19,394 nt of DNA from contig JAQIWT010000483.1 in the NCBI GenBank assembly GCA_034696485.1, forward strand, positions 1 through 19,394, written 5' to 3'. Below the pieces are notes generated by a model. That model ran no database searches. It had not been told where the DNA came from and was given only the letters and a program-made list of their open reading frames with translations. Of this stretch, positions 1 through 9,111 are shown piece by piece (within the stretch, counting starts at the first letter, position 1; each line of letters opens with the position of its first letter). A program made the translations under genes and the position numbers. The DNA is from Isohypsibius dastychi. Taxonomy: Eukaryota > Tardigrada > Eutardigrada > Parachela > Isohypsibiidae.

Positions 1-158
1 GTATTTGTTAAAACCGTGACTGGTTTAAAAGGTCACTGCTTCCTAAACCAAGGAAGAGTTAATAAATCTTACTTACTTACTTACATAAACTGTATATGTA
101 ATTCAGCTGCCCTGTGCGGTTCGCGTTCACTGCCTCGCAGAATTGTCATCCGTATAAA
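1..158. other. Left edge and 5' flank of GR-A1
   Basis: This stretch holds no recognisable gene. It contains a short CTTA microsatellite (four units, 68-84). The last ~40 bases before the GR-A1 start show weak similarity to the sequence upstream of the inverted sister gene GR-A2, so the inverted duplication probably begins around position 120. The TATAAA at 153-158 directly abuts the ATG and is too close to be a core promoter. Confidence 0.5.
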
Positions 159-1591
159 ATGAGAGCCATTTATGCAGTCAACGTTGACACATCACCCGGT
201 CTTCCGCGATGGTTTTTCATCTATCTTCAGCTTTCCGGTCTATTTCCACGTAATCCAACTGATAGATTCATTCCGTGCTTCTGGAGCATCTTCATTCGTT
301 ACTTTTGGGTGATCCTGCTTTCACTCACTATTTTTTGTTATGCTGTGCTATTCCCTGTCAATATCGTATATGAAAATCAGGTTCGACTTCAGAAACTGGA
401 GTTTTTTACCACGATAACAGTCGCATTTGAGTTTTTTCGTAATTTTCAAGCGTTGTGTCTCGGTACAATCATCACGATCTATCGTCATAAATTACTCAAA
501 CTTGCTTCGACCAAGATGACAATCGGTCAACAGCAGATCCTCAACAAATTTGGCGTCATTTGTGTTGTATACATTGTCCTGTCGATATTCACGGACATTC
601 TCACCATGCTCTGGGCAACCAAACTTCAAATTAACTCGTGGCCCGAATCTAGCTGGTCCTATATGTCCTTCTACATATTTAGTGACATATCTGTTTATGG
701 CTACTCAATTATTGATTCAATTGCTGCGGTTATCTGTGGGAATTATGCCATGGCAGTTCGTGCAATGGTATTGATTCTCATTCTGTTCATGGTGAGGGCA
801 CTAAAGGAGCTCCGTGTGAACCTGGAAAGAAACACAATGTCGCTGAATGAAGTGGTTCTCGCTTATCGGCGTATCCATGCGTTCTCCCAGGGATTCAACT
901 CTGCGTTTCAGTACATTATTCTTGCAGATTGTGTGTTTGGTTTGTTGACTCTGATCGCTCTGCTTGCACTACTCTTGCGTATTCCGCTTGTTCAGGAGGA
1001 TGGAGAATCGGCAGGGGAATTTTATACACGCCAGGTCAGCGACAGAACTATGACGATGCGGAGTTATGCCACAATGGGAGTGCAGCTAGGGAACTCTTGT
1101 TTACGGATGATTGCTTGTTTAAAACTGCGAAGAGAGGTAACAAATGATGTTTCTTTCTCTCGAATCAGTATTTACTCACGATGTGACACATGCGCTGGTT
1201 GTTCGAAAAACAATTTGTTCTCGTAGGTGATGAGCTTGAAAATGGCCATCTTGGATTTAAAGTCGAGTTCCCATGATCCACGTGAACGCGCGGAATATCT
1301 TACTTTCTTCAAAGAATGCTCCAACTATCAAATCGCAGTGTCAGCTGGAGGGCTGTTCTGTTTGGACAAAGAATATCTACTCACCGTGAGCCGTACTTGA
1401 GTGCCAACATGAATTTTTTTCAAACTGCCCTTTTCAAGGTATTGGGGACTATCCTGACATGTTTTTTGCTGATTGGGGACACCCGTGAGAAAAAGACAAC
1501 CACTAGAAGTCTGGTCACCGTGGACACGTTCAAGCACCACATAGACCGGTTACTTCATATGATTGATAACTTTGTTGCTAGGGCTTTTTAA
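159..1591 (+). CDS. GR-like seven-transmembrane chemoreceptor A1 (3 exons)
   Basis: The predicted product is a 429-aa membrane protein of the arthropod gustatory-receptor type. Members of this family are ligand-gated cation channels in the membrane of chemosensory neurons; the ligand here is unknown. Exons are 159-1136, 1227-1385 and 1439-1591, with introns of 90 and 53 bp, both phase 0. Hydrophobic segments lie near residues 48-70, 90-110, 133-155, 184-222, 258-278 and 300-322, with a last one at 380-393 (VLGTILTCFLLI) at the start of exon 3. A phase-0 intron just before the last helix is common in GR genes and is also found in genes C and D here. The ATG at 159 is preferred to the upstream GTG at 114 because the inverted sister A2 starts at the matching ATG. 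The first intron is open in frame until the TAG of its own acceptor. A TAA ends the protein 12 residues earlier than in A2. Assignment rests on topology, length and gene structure, not on a database search. Confidence 0.8.
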
Positions 1592-2864
1592 AGTTCCGTT
1601 TCTCCGATGTCAAATACTGACGTATAAGATGGCATAAAGGGACAACCACAGCTACTCATTGTTTAGTACACCAAATAATGTTTCTCGCGCCTGGCTTCAG
1701 ATCAGAGGACAAGCCCTCTGGACGGCGAATGGAAAGTTTAAATTCGTTAACCACAATCATCTCGCCTCCGTTGAAAGAGGTTGTTTCTCGCTGGACGAGG
1801 ACCCTCAAGGTCGAGCTAAAAACATGCTCCACCATTGGCTACGCGTAAAATTAACTGCATATAAAGCTACCATACCAACCAAAATCTGACTCGAGGAGCT
1901 TGCAGCACTACGTGACTGGCAGGGGGTCACGAAAGTTTTTGGGCAGAGCTGTATCACGCTGTGTACCGGCAAAGCATGGTTCGGCAAGAAACGTGATTTT
2001 TTTCGAAGAAGCCGCCGTTATGTTGTTTGGCAACTTAGTTTTCAGCGAGAAACATCATGAGCTTTTGGAGCTGTTTTGAATGCGTTGATCTCGAGTCGAT
2101 TCATTAGAATCTGTCATCGAGGGGTAATACGGATGAACTTATACAAGTCTTCTTTGACCAGGAGGCCTCTTATCCATCCAGTACCAGATGATGCTTCATG
2201 GTTCCAACTGGGCAGGAGACGTGATTCCTTGCATCATGGAATGATGTCCTTAGCGGGCTAATTTCGTTTAACAGCTAGAAGTGGATCACGAAAAAGATTT
2301 TGAATGTTCCGTCATTTTCCCATTCCATGCTTCTGAATGCAGAAATGCTGCTTGGCCACTGGAAAAGGTCAATAGTTGGAAAAGGCTTTGTGCTTGGGAG
2401 GGAGCGTGCGCAAGGATGGGCGATTCGAGCTTGAGTTACTGTACTGTAGTCATATTGTACTCTGTAGACTCCAATCAGAGAGAAAAACGGTTTTGGAAAA
2501 TTTTATTTTGAGTGGAGGGAATCGCTCAGGAAATCGTAACACTCCACAGATAGCAACCCCACCCCCCACCTTCATGGGACAAACATTTTGTATTTCGTGC
2601 TTTGAGTGCCGCTTATTCAACATTGCAAAAACCACGGGATTGATCTTTCGTAAATGGGACGGTATGGATTGCAGCTTACTGAGCCTTTCCCAGCTGATGA
2701 TTTGATCGCGTTTTTCAATTGAAAGCAGATTCTTACAAAACAAGGGTCAATCTGCCGTAACACCGAGGGCACTCCATAGTGAGAAGGATGAAACTGTGAC
2801 GAATGCTGAGTCGTCGGGCCTCTTCCTTGACCCATGGTGTCCCTTCGAAATTATCAGCCCAAAA
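1592..2864. other. Non-coding left-arm sequence 3' of GR-A1
   Basis: No gene is supported here. The whole stretch has a diverged inverted counterpart in the right arm. Well-kept blocks include 1826-1850 (near the CACCATTGGCTACGCG motif) and 1900-2045. Short open frames in both copies are broken by indels and lack a shared start, so this looks like duplicated 3' UTR and intergenic DNA. One open frame across 1890-2057 stays open in both arms despite a 9-nt length difference, but nothing in it is recognisable. Confidence 0.5.
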
Positions 2865-3156
2865 AGCTATCACCCATCGGCTCTTCAATGTAACTCAAAA
2901 TTTCTTGTCCATTCTTCCAGAGTTCGCAACGGAATCGTCGGCTTTTGATTGCTAATAGTTGTGTCATGTTATTTTTCTGTTTGTTTTTTTATTGGATGCT
3001 TCGGAACGGCGATTTGGAGAAAGGAAGAATTAGCAGCGGATGAATTCATGATGCGGGTTTCCTCGCTGATATGGATCACTGGAGCGACGCTGAATCACCA
3101 ATCAATGTGGGCCAGATGAACAAATCGTTTCAAACTATTCCTGTAGCCAAAATTGA
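2865..3156 (+). pseudogene. GR pseudogene D' (collapsed copy of gene D)
   Basis: Positions 2865-3094 match exon 1 of gene D (minus strand, 13600-13365), from the YHPSA motif through the second helix to the codons for GATLN. Sequence then jumps directly to 3095-3156, which matches the end of exon 6 of D (11725-11664) and its stop codon (TGA 3154-3156). Compared with D, 1,639 bp are missing, including exons 2-5. The start codon region is also gone. Within the exon-1 part a one-base deletion near 2910 and an extra T in the run at 2983-2989 shift the frame out and back. It lies in the left arm at the place expected for D and ends about 60 bp from the stop of the convergent NIT2-like gene. Confidence 0.85.
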
Positions 3157-3216
3157 ACATACTGTGATATTGTCAGTTACGGTCAGGTTGCTGAAGCCAA
3201 CATAAAAAACGCTAAG

Positions 3217-4789
3217 TTAACGTAAACTGGCCCAAGAAGCCTTGCTAGCGAAGTGGTACAAGTCATCTCTCTTTTGTTGGAGTATCGGAATTTGTCTCCT
3301 GACTTGCTCGAACCTCTCAAGGTCTGCAACACAAGTGCTGTAATCAAACTGAACCACTACTGGTATCATACCAAAAAGATGTACCGATTTCCGCATGAAC
3401 AATTTGCTCGTTTTCGTCGGCTTCTGAAATAACTTCCCCCCTGAAACGAGTGGTAATCCAATTATGCCATCTTGATTGAAGACCAATTCTGGATAGAAAC
3501 TCACCAAGGGCTCACGATGGCACTATGGCCATATGCCACCCAACTAGCATTTTCATTGTGGGCGGTTGACACAGCAGCAATGAAGATCTGGCTGTCCAAG
3601 GCCCGAGCTTGTTGTAGCTGGAAAAAACATGACAAACCAGGTTTGCGTCGAAAAAGACCAGGTGATTGTATAGACTAACCAATATCCAATGAGGTGGTCC
3701 GGTAGCCATGTTGAAAGCTCCAGGGTAAATTACAAGCTGACATCCTGCAATCAAACGTTTTAATACTTGAATGCTTGTGATCTTGCGTCTGCTAGATCGT
3801 TTCTTACCCAGTTCAGCGTATCGTATGGCAATTTCCGGGAACCGTAGGTCATGGCATATCCCGATTCCAATTCTACAATTACCTACGGACAGATATTCAT
3901 TTATTGAATCTATTCATATTTCACACTTCGAAAATTATTTAGAAATTCTGTTTTCAAAATGATGCAATGTTCCGCTTCACTGGCGAGATATCGTTCCGAT
4001 TTTCCGCTGCGTCAAGGATGGCTTAAGCGGTTTCGTTTCCACTTAACTGCTTGAACTATTTTTCCAAAAGCATCTGGATTCAAGCGCTCCCTAGCAAAGT
4101 TGTCAACATGAACGATAGGCTCATGATTCTCACTATCGCGCTTGTTATCTTCTTCGGTGTCACTAATCAAAGGTCACTCATACGAACCGGTGTTAGGAAA
4201 AGATAACAGAGCTCAGATCACTGACCTGCATCAAAAACCAGCAGCTCATTCCCAGCAGCAATCGTGTCCGATTCCCTGAAAGTTTCCGTGTCAAATAAGT
4301 GGATTTTCCGAAAAATTCCAATCATTTCCCCGTCGGGATTGAAGACAGCGCATGTGTTGTAGATTTTTCCGTCTCGGATTTCTGGAATCGTTCCTGTGGT
4401 AAAACAAGCTTTAGATTACAAAACTTGAATCTATATTGTATTCCGTCGTTGACCTCCAACAATGAAGATTCCATGCTGTTTCGCAGCAGCAGCTAGAAGT
4501 GAGGTGGTTGGTCCAGGAATAGGTTCAGCGAAATCAAGAAGCCGTTCCGTGCCAAATGGTGAATTAAAAAACTCCTGTTTAACAACACTCTCAGAATTTC
4601 AATCACTCTGACAAAAAGGACCCAGTGGTGGTGCTTGTTGAACTACAATAAGCAACTTACGGGAAGCACGACCAAGTCAGGACGGTCTTTCTCTACGGCA
4701 TCCTTTATCATCCGCAGAGCTTTGGCAATGTTCGTGTCCTTGTCAAATCCGACATCCATTTGAATCAACGAGAGCCTCAGTTTGGTCAT
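3217..4789 (-). CDS. NIT2: NIT2-like omega-amidase (nitrilase superfamily), 8 exons
   Basis: The predicted 277-aa protein matches animal omega-amidase NIT2 along its whole length (the human protein is 276 aa). NIT2 hydrolyses alpha-ketoglutaramate and alpha-ketosuccinamate to the 2-oxoacid and ammonia. Exons run in transcript order: 4789-4661, 4574-4454, 4393-4226, 3882-3808, 3744-3680, 3617-3505, 3440-3385, 3323-3217. All introns have GT-AG ends and the frame is intact. The catalytic triad is visible: Glu44 (first codon of exon 2, [10 protein letters not shown]), Lys113 (FRKIHLFD) and Cys149 ([12 protein letters not shown]). Other family blocks are [11 protein letters not shown], the ARALDSQ region, the [13 protein letters not shown] region and [15 protein letters not shown] at the end. 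Two departures from the usual form: the loop after HLFD is about five residues shorter than in vertebrate NIT2, and the residue after the catalytic Cys is His where Tyr is usual. The ATG at 4789 gives [10 protein letters not shown], aligning with the family N-terminus. Confidence 0.93.
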
Positions 4790-5313
4790 TTCCAAAACAA
4801 GTTTAGAATTTCATCCAGTCCAGGTAGCAGATCTTGCAAACTTGCAAACCGAGATTTGCAAACTTCACATTCAGAAAGTGCTGTTGTGATTTTTTGCATC
4901 TGTTGGAGACGACCAAGAGGGTTGCCCAAGCTTCACCGCTTTGACCTACCTTTGCCATGCTATCTAATCAGCAGCTTGACTTATCTTTCACTTCAGTCCA
5001 CAGATCACAAGTGACAATCTCAGCGGAACCAGTCGTCACTGTAAGACTGACCCAGAACTCTGAAACAGCGTGATACGGATAATCATTTTTCCTGGATAGT
5101 TTGAGTCAATCAAGTAATTTCTGAAGCACGGATCACAGTAACAGCGTAGTGTACCCTCGGACTTCATGGTCACTTCAAAGCAGACAGTTTACAGTTTCTT
5201 AGCACGGGCAAGCTCCATTTCAGTCATTTCTGGTGATCTGCCAAGAACCATGCGCAGCTGAAACCTCTCCACAGATGTGAACCAAGTCCAGTAGAAAAAG
5301 TGCAATGACAATT
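4790..5313. other. Intergenic: NIT2 upstream region and HSD10-like A 3' flank
   Basis: This 524-bp gap separates the start of the NIT2-like gene from the stop of HSD10-like A, both on the minus strand, so it should hold the NIT2 promoter. No TATA box, conserved motif or coding frame is convincing. There is a small local repeat of TTGCAAAC-like units at about 4833-4863. No canonical AATAAA was seen for the HSD gene. Confidence 0.4.
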
Positions 5314-6510
5314 TTAGGAAAAGAAGGATGCTCGAAAACCGGCATCGACGCGAATCACTTCTCCTGCAATGCAAACTTCAGCATGGGAACTTCAACAAAC
5401 CACTTGGTATTAGTGTCGTTTACCGTTGATCATAGGGTTATCCACGATCGTTTGCACAAAGTGTGCAATTTCGTCGGCGGTGATCCAGCGCTTCGGGTAG
5501 ATGTTGTTGTTTTTTATGATCTTAAACAGTGCATCTTGACCATCTCCGCCATTCATCGGGGTATCCACGCCACCTTGAACCAGATCTTCTATTAAACTGT
5601 TAAACACTGATATTTTTGCCAAACCCGGGAGAGGGGGGGGGGGGGGGGGGGGGGTTCTCCAAGAAAACATGCCCCCCCCCCCCACAAGTTTTATGTGACA
5701 ACTTATAGGTTAGAGTACCTGGCGCAATCGCAACCACTCGAATTCCATGACCGCCAAACTCTCTGGCCATCGACAAGGTCATCCCAGAAACCGCAGCTTT
5801 ACTGGCAACATATGCCGTCATCAAGGCAGGACTATCAGCGGCAAGAACGCTGGTGAAGTTGATGATAACGCCACGTTCTCCGTCTTGACCAACAGGGACC
5901 TTGTTCGCCATGAGACCAACAGCCAAGCGGATGACATTGAATGTACCAGTCAAGTTCACCTACGACGATTGAGAGTGTGACTTTAGGTTATGGGCAAAGG
6001 TCATGCGATGCTTACCCAGATGATTCTGTTGAAATCGTGAAGGCTGTGCGGTTTGTCTCTCTCAAAATCATATAAGGGCTCTCGAAGATTGATTCCTGCG
6101 CTGTTGATCAGAATATCCAAACGGCCATATTTGGATTTTACAACGTCGATCAGATTCTGGACGTCTTTCTCGCTGATGACCTGGTGACATGAAAAGTACG
6201 ATTTCCAGATAAGTATAAAGCCGGATTTTGTAACTTACATTCACAGGGACGAATGCGACTGATTCCCCGATTTCGCTAGCAACATTTTCTCCATCAGAAA
6301 CTGGAAGATCTGCGATGAAGACATGCGCCCCGAATTTTGCAAATAATTCCACACATGCTTTCCCAATCCCCGCCGCGCCACCAGTCACGATCACCACCTT
6401 CCCCTGGGTTAATAATGAATAAGTATATACTGTACCTCCAAGAAGTTTTCACGTCATGCACATGCATGACATTCATTCAAGCGTACCTTGTAGACCCCCG
6501 AATCAGACAT
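5314..6510 (-). CDS. HSD17B10: HSD17B10-like short-chain dehydrogenase A (6 exons)
   Basis: The predicted 264-aa protein is a classical short-chain dehydrogenase/reductase closest in form to HSD10 (3-hydroxyacyl-CoA dehydrogenase type 2, 261 aa in human). HSD10 is a mitochondrial NAD-dependent enzyme of isoleucine and branched fatty-acid breakdown; in some animals it is also a subunit of mitochondrial RNase P. Exons in transcript order: 6510-6487, 6403-6239, 6180-6016, 5959-5719, 5573-5424, 5363-5314 (intron phases 0,0,0,1,1). The cofactor motif TGGAAGIG lies at residues 15-22 and NSAG at 89-92. The catalytic residues Ser155, Tyr168 and Lys172 fall at the same numbers as in human HSD10. The C-terminal IAHFVQTIVDNPMINGEVIR block is typical of HSD10. 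The start MSDSGVYK is short, with no clear presequence. Intron 4 is 145 bp, swollen by a G/C hairpin tract. Tandem partner: HSD10-like B. Confidence 0.92.
5633..5683. repeat. G22-loop-C12 inverted homopolymer tract in HSD10-like A intron 4
   Basis: A run of 22 G (5633-5654) is followed by 17 bases and then a run of 12 C (5672-5683), so either strand can fold into a pure G:C stem of up to 12 bp. It lies wholly inside the fourth intron of HSD10-like A and accounts for its length (145 bp against 66 bp in HSD10-like B). Exact run lengths may carry sequencing error, since long G runs are hard to read. Confidence 0.85.
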
Positions 6511-7217
6511 GATTTTTAGGAGGAACAAGTTCAGTCAAATGAAAAGTTGCACTTTGCAGTGGGGACAGTAATAACATTTTCAAAGTGCTCACTAGTCTAC
6601 ATTCAATCAAGAGTAACGCAGCGTTTTACTCGGGAAAGTCCGTAGTTCAGCTCAGAGAATGATAGCATCTCACCAAGTCGAGTTAAACACGGGTATACCA
6701 CTCAAACAGCTCTTAAGCAATGTACGGAATTCCATCACCATTATTCATGCACATGATTCTTTCAGGAGTTCCGAATCAGCGGGTAGTCATTACTCGTAAA
6801 ACTGTAGTACAGTAAAAGCATTACAAACTGGATTGCATCGAGGATATTTCGGCTGAGGAATGGTCCAGTGATCAGAATCAGATAAAAAGCATACCCTCTC
6901 GCCTTCTCACTTTAATTCACATCATATTTTGTAGCTTTGGGGCAACTACATCAACGAAGCCGTATTTGGCCCGTAAATTTAGTAATAAAGACGATCGGTG
7001 AAGCGAAATTTGTTCCTATTTAAGAATCTTGTACAATTTGTTTCTACCTAGAGCTCGATCAACAATTTTTCAGATAGAAACACAGATTTGGCTGAATGCT
7101 TCATTGAATCAGAGTACCGACGAATCTGTGAGCACGAAACTCTTCTGGTAACCATCGCTTTTTGTGATGTTAACAGAGCAGGAGAAAGACATTCGTTTTT
7201 AACGGATAAAATGAGTA
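6511..7217. other. Intergenic between the two HSD10-like genes
   Basis: This 707-bp gap is the 3' flank of HSD10-like B and the upstream region of HSD10-like A. A minus-strand ATTAAA (TTTAAT at 6911-6916) lies about 300 bp after the B stop and could be its polyadenylation signal, but this is weak. No extra exon, RNA gene or repeat was recognised. Confidence 0.4.
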
Positions 7218-8341
7218 TCAGCTGATGTGGTGTTGCGAAATGAATGCTGTTCGATATCCTCCATCGATGCGAATGACTTCTCCTGTAAAATCCCACTCAT
7301 AATCAATCCTTCGTAAAAATGAGGTCAAGCTAACCGTTGATCACTGGGTTATCCACAACTGATTGAACAAGATGAGCGATCTCCTCCGCAGTCGCATACC
7401 GCTTTGGAAAAGCATTAGAATCTCTGACAATTTTCAACAGAAACTCTTTTGCTGCAATTGTTCCCGACATCATCGGGGTATCAACGCCACCTTCGAACCA
7501 ATTCACATAAGATTACTTACGGCATTACTTCTCACTTATTAGGGAGTCGGTGTTACCTGGGGCCAACGCAACCACTCGAATCCCCTGGCTGCCGAATTCT
7601 CTGGCCATCGATAAAGTCATCCCGGCAATTGCTGCTTTACTGGCGACGTATGCCGTCATGGTTGGCGGACTATCCAGTGCAGTCACACTGGAGAAATTGA
7701 TGATGATTCCGCGGTCTCCGTCTGGGCCAACGGGAGTGTTCTTCGCCATCAGGCCAACAGCGAGACGGGTTATGTTGAACATTCCTGTCAAGTTAACCTA
7801 TCACAGATCAAAATCAACGGCCAGTCATTTGGAACGTCTCAGAAGTTAGGAATAATGCTCACCGCGATAACTTTGTTGAACGTTTCTAAACTGTGCGGAA
7901 CATCCTTCGCGAAATCGTAAACCGGGCCACGATGAGCTATTCCGGCGCTGTTGATTACAATATTCAGTCGATTGTATTTGTTTTTGATATGATCAACCAG
8001 ATGCTCAACATCTCTTTCGCTGGTGACCTGCGTTTCAACATATTTGCAGTTTCGAAGACAACGCTGGCTTGACAAGCTTACATCGACTGGGATGAATTCC
8101 AAAGACCCATGTGTATTAGCGGCGACATCATTCCCATTGGATGATGGCAGATCTGCGATTACGATTGTAGCTCCAAGCTTTGCGAAGCGCTCTGCACACG
8201 CTTTTCCAATGCCAGATGCGCCACCAGTAATTAACACCACCTTTTCCTGAAAGGGGTGACAAAACATGAAGTGGCAGGAGAACTTTTGGTATTTGATACC
8301 TTGTAAGAAGTCTCTGGGAAAACAGAGTCCGGAGAAGCCAT
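7218..8341 (-). CDS. HSD17B10: HSD17B10-like short-chain dehydrogenase B (6 exons)
   Basis: The predicted 277-aa protein is a second HSD10-type short-chain dehydrogenase, tandem to and upstream of copy A on the same strand. Exons in transcript order: 8341-8300, 8246-8082, 8027-7863, 7797-7557, 7490-7335, 7282-7218. All five intron positions and phases equal those of copy A, and exons 2, 3 and 4 have the same lengths (165, 165, 241 bp), which shows tandem duplication after the introns were in place. The cofactor motif TGGASGIG starts at residue 21. The catalytic residues are Ser161, Tyr174 and Lys178 (TAYVASK). Both ends differ from copy A: a 14-aa lead MASPDSVFPETSYK and a longer tail ending ISQHHIS. 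Intron 2 is 54 bp, a multiple of three and free of stops, so retention would insert 18 residues. The ATG at 8341 has a good context (AAAATGG). The coding frame is intact, so both copies are probably functional; division of labour is unknown. Confidence 0.92.
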
Positions 8342-9024
8342 TTGATGTTTGAATTTGTTGAGAGAGCTGAGTAGATTCGAATGATAAGGGGGACTGCTTT
8401 GCTTGTAAAATGTGATGGCACAAACTAAGATAATATCCGTACTTGCAAGTGAATGTCGATATCAAGTTCATCGTCCCATTGAATGGCCGCATAGTCAACT
8501 TGTTTGGACGCGCTCGGCTTGCTCAGGTTCAACATTGATTGAATACGCACTAGCTTACTTATTTCGCTTTGAAAACTACTTCGAACAATTCTGGAAAAAA
8601 CCACGTGTCGATTGCCAGTCATGAGATCGGTCTGACCCACTAACATGTTTGACCGTGTTCTTTTTTCAACGAGTAAACTAATGTCTGTTTACCAAAAACG
8701 GAAAAGCACCGCATGCAAATTGCTAGCCAAGGGCATGCTCTACCCTCATCGAGTCAGTTAAAAAGTGCATCAGTATACACCGGTGAAAAGCTATCAGCAA
8801 ACATCGCAATTTCAACATTTTCAAAGTCCTGTGCTGCTGACGCACTAGCCCTACACAGAATCAAGTGAGCAATTCGATCGCGAAGACTCGGACCATTAAT
8901 GTGTCGTGCAAATTTCCTTTGGAACTGAAGACTGCACTGCCCAGCTTGAAAAGCTTGACCAATTTTCCTTTCGAAGCACTTTCGAAAATATGATCCACAC
9001 CATCACTCCAGGTCCTGTAAGAGC

Positions 9025-9042
9025 GGGGGAAGGGGGAGGGGG
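9025..9042 (+). repeat. G-rich tract (three G5 runs)
   Basis: Three runs of five G are separated by AA and A, downstream of the GR-C stop. The core GGGGGAAGGGGG recurs at 18240-18251 and, with longer runs, at 18663-18680. It has G-quadruplex potential on the plus strand, which is the template strand of GR-C. Confidence 0.6.
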
Positions 9043-9063
9043 TACGTTGTTGAGATTTAAGCT

Positions 9064-9069
9064 TTTAAT
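9064..9069 (-). terminator. Possible polyadenylation signal of GR-C (ATTAAA)
   Basis: On the minus strand an ATTAAA hexamer lies 43 bp past the GR-C stop codon, a plausible place for a cleavage and polyadenylation signal. The evidence is the hexamer and its spacing only. Confidence 0.35.
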
Positions 9070-9111
9070 TATCGGTGGGCAGTAACAAAGAACATGCATT
9101 CGCAGTTCATC

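Larger units (their letters stand above)
120..3160 (+). repeat. Left arm of large inverted duplication
   Basis: Read on the plus strand, this segment matches the minus strand of the right part of the window in the same order: GR-A1 to GR-A2, the 3' flank 1592-2275 to about 16341-15640, 2340-2777 to about 14885-14439, 2778-2830 to about 13961-13905, and pseudogene D' to parts of gene D. The A proteins differ at 28 of the first 326 residues, so this is an old duplication and not an assembly echo. Relative to the right arm, this copy lacks about 750 bp after 2275, about 477 bp at 2777/2778, and 1,639 bp inside D. It carries about 57 bp near 2130-2190 that the right arm lacks. Confidence 0.9.
8342..9111. 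other. Intergenic between HSD10-like B and GR-C
   Basis: This 770-bp gap holds the upstream region of HSD10-like B and the 3' flank of GR-C. Small open frames at 8412-8646 on both strands resemble nothing known and have no matching splice structure. The only notable features are the G-rich tract at 9025-9042 and a polyadenylation-type hexamer at 9064-9069. Confidence 0.4.

Noticed and set aside
114-158. A 15-residue N-terminal extension of GR-A1 from a GTG
   Set aside because: Not an ATG start, and the sister gene A2 begins at the matching ATG with different upstream sequence.
153-158. TATAAA just before the GR-A1 ATG as a core promoter
   Set aside because: It directly abuts the start codon, leaving no room for a transcription start, and it is not kept in A2 (TATACA).
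1659-1889. Possible protein shared by both arms (matching 16089-16310)
   Set aside because: Only about 30 residues correspond; frames then diverge through indels and neither begins at a conserved ATG. Duplicated non-coding DNA explains it better.
5600-5959. Open frame with a poly-proline and poly-glycine tail
   Set aside because: Its first half is exon 4 of HSD10-like A; the tail is translation of intron 4 with its G and C runs. The donor at 5718 and the HSD10 alignment show the frame does not continue.
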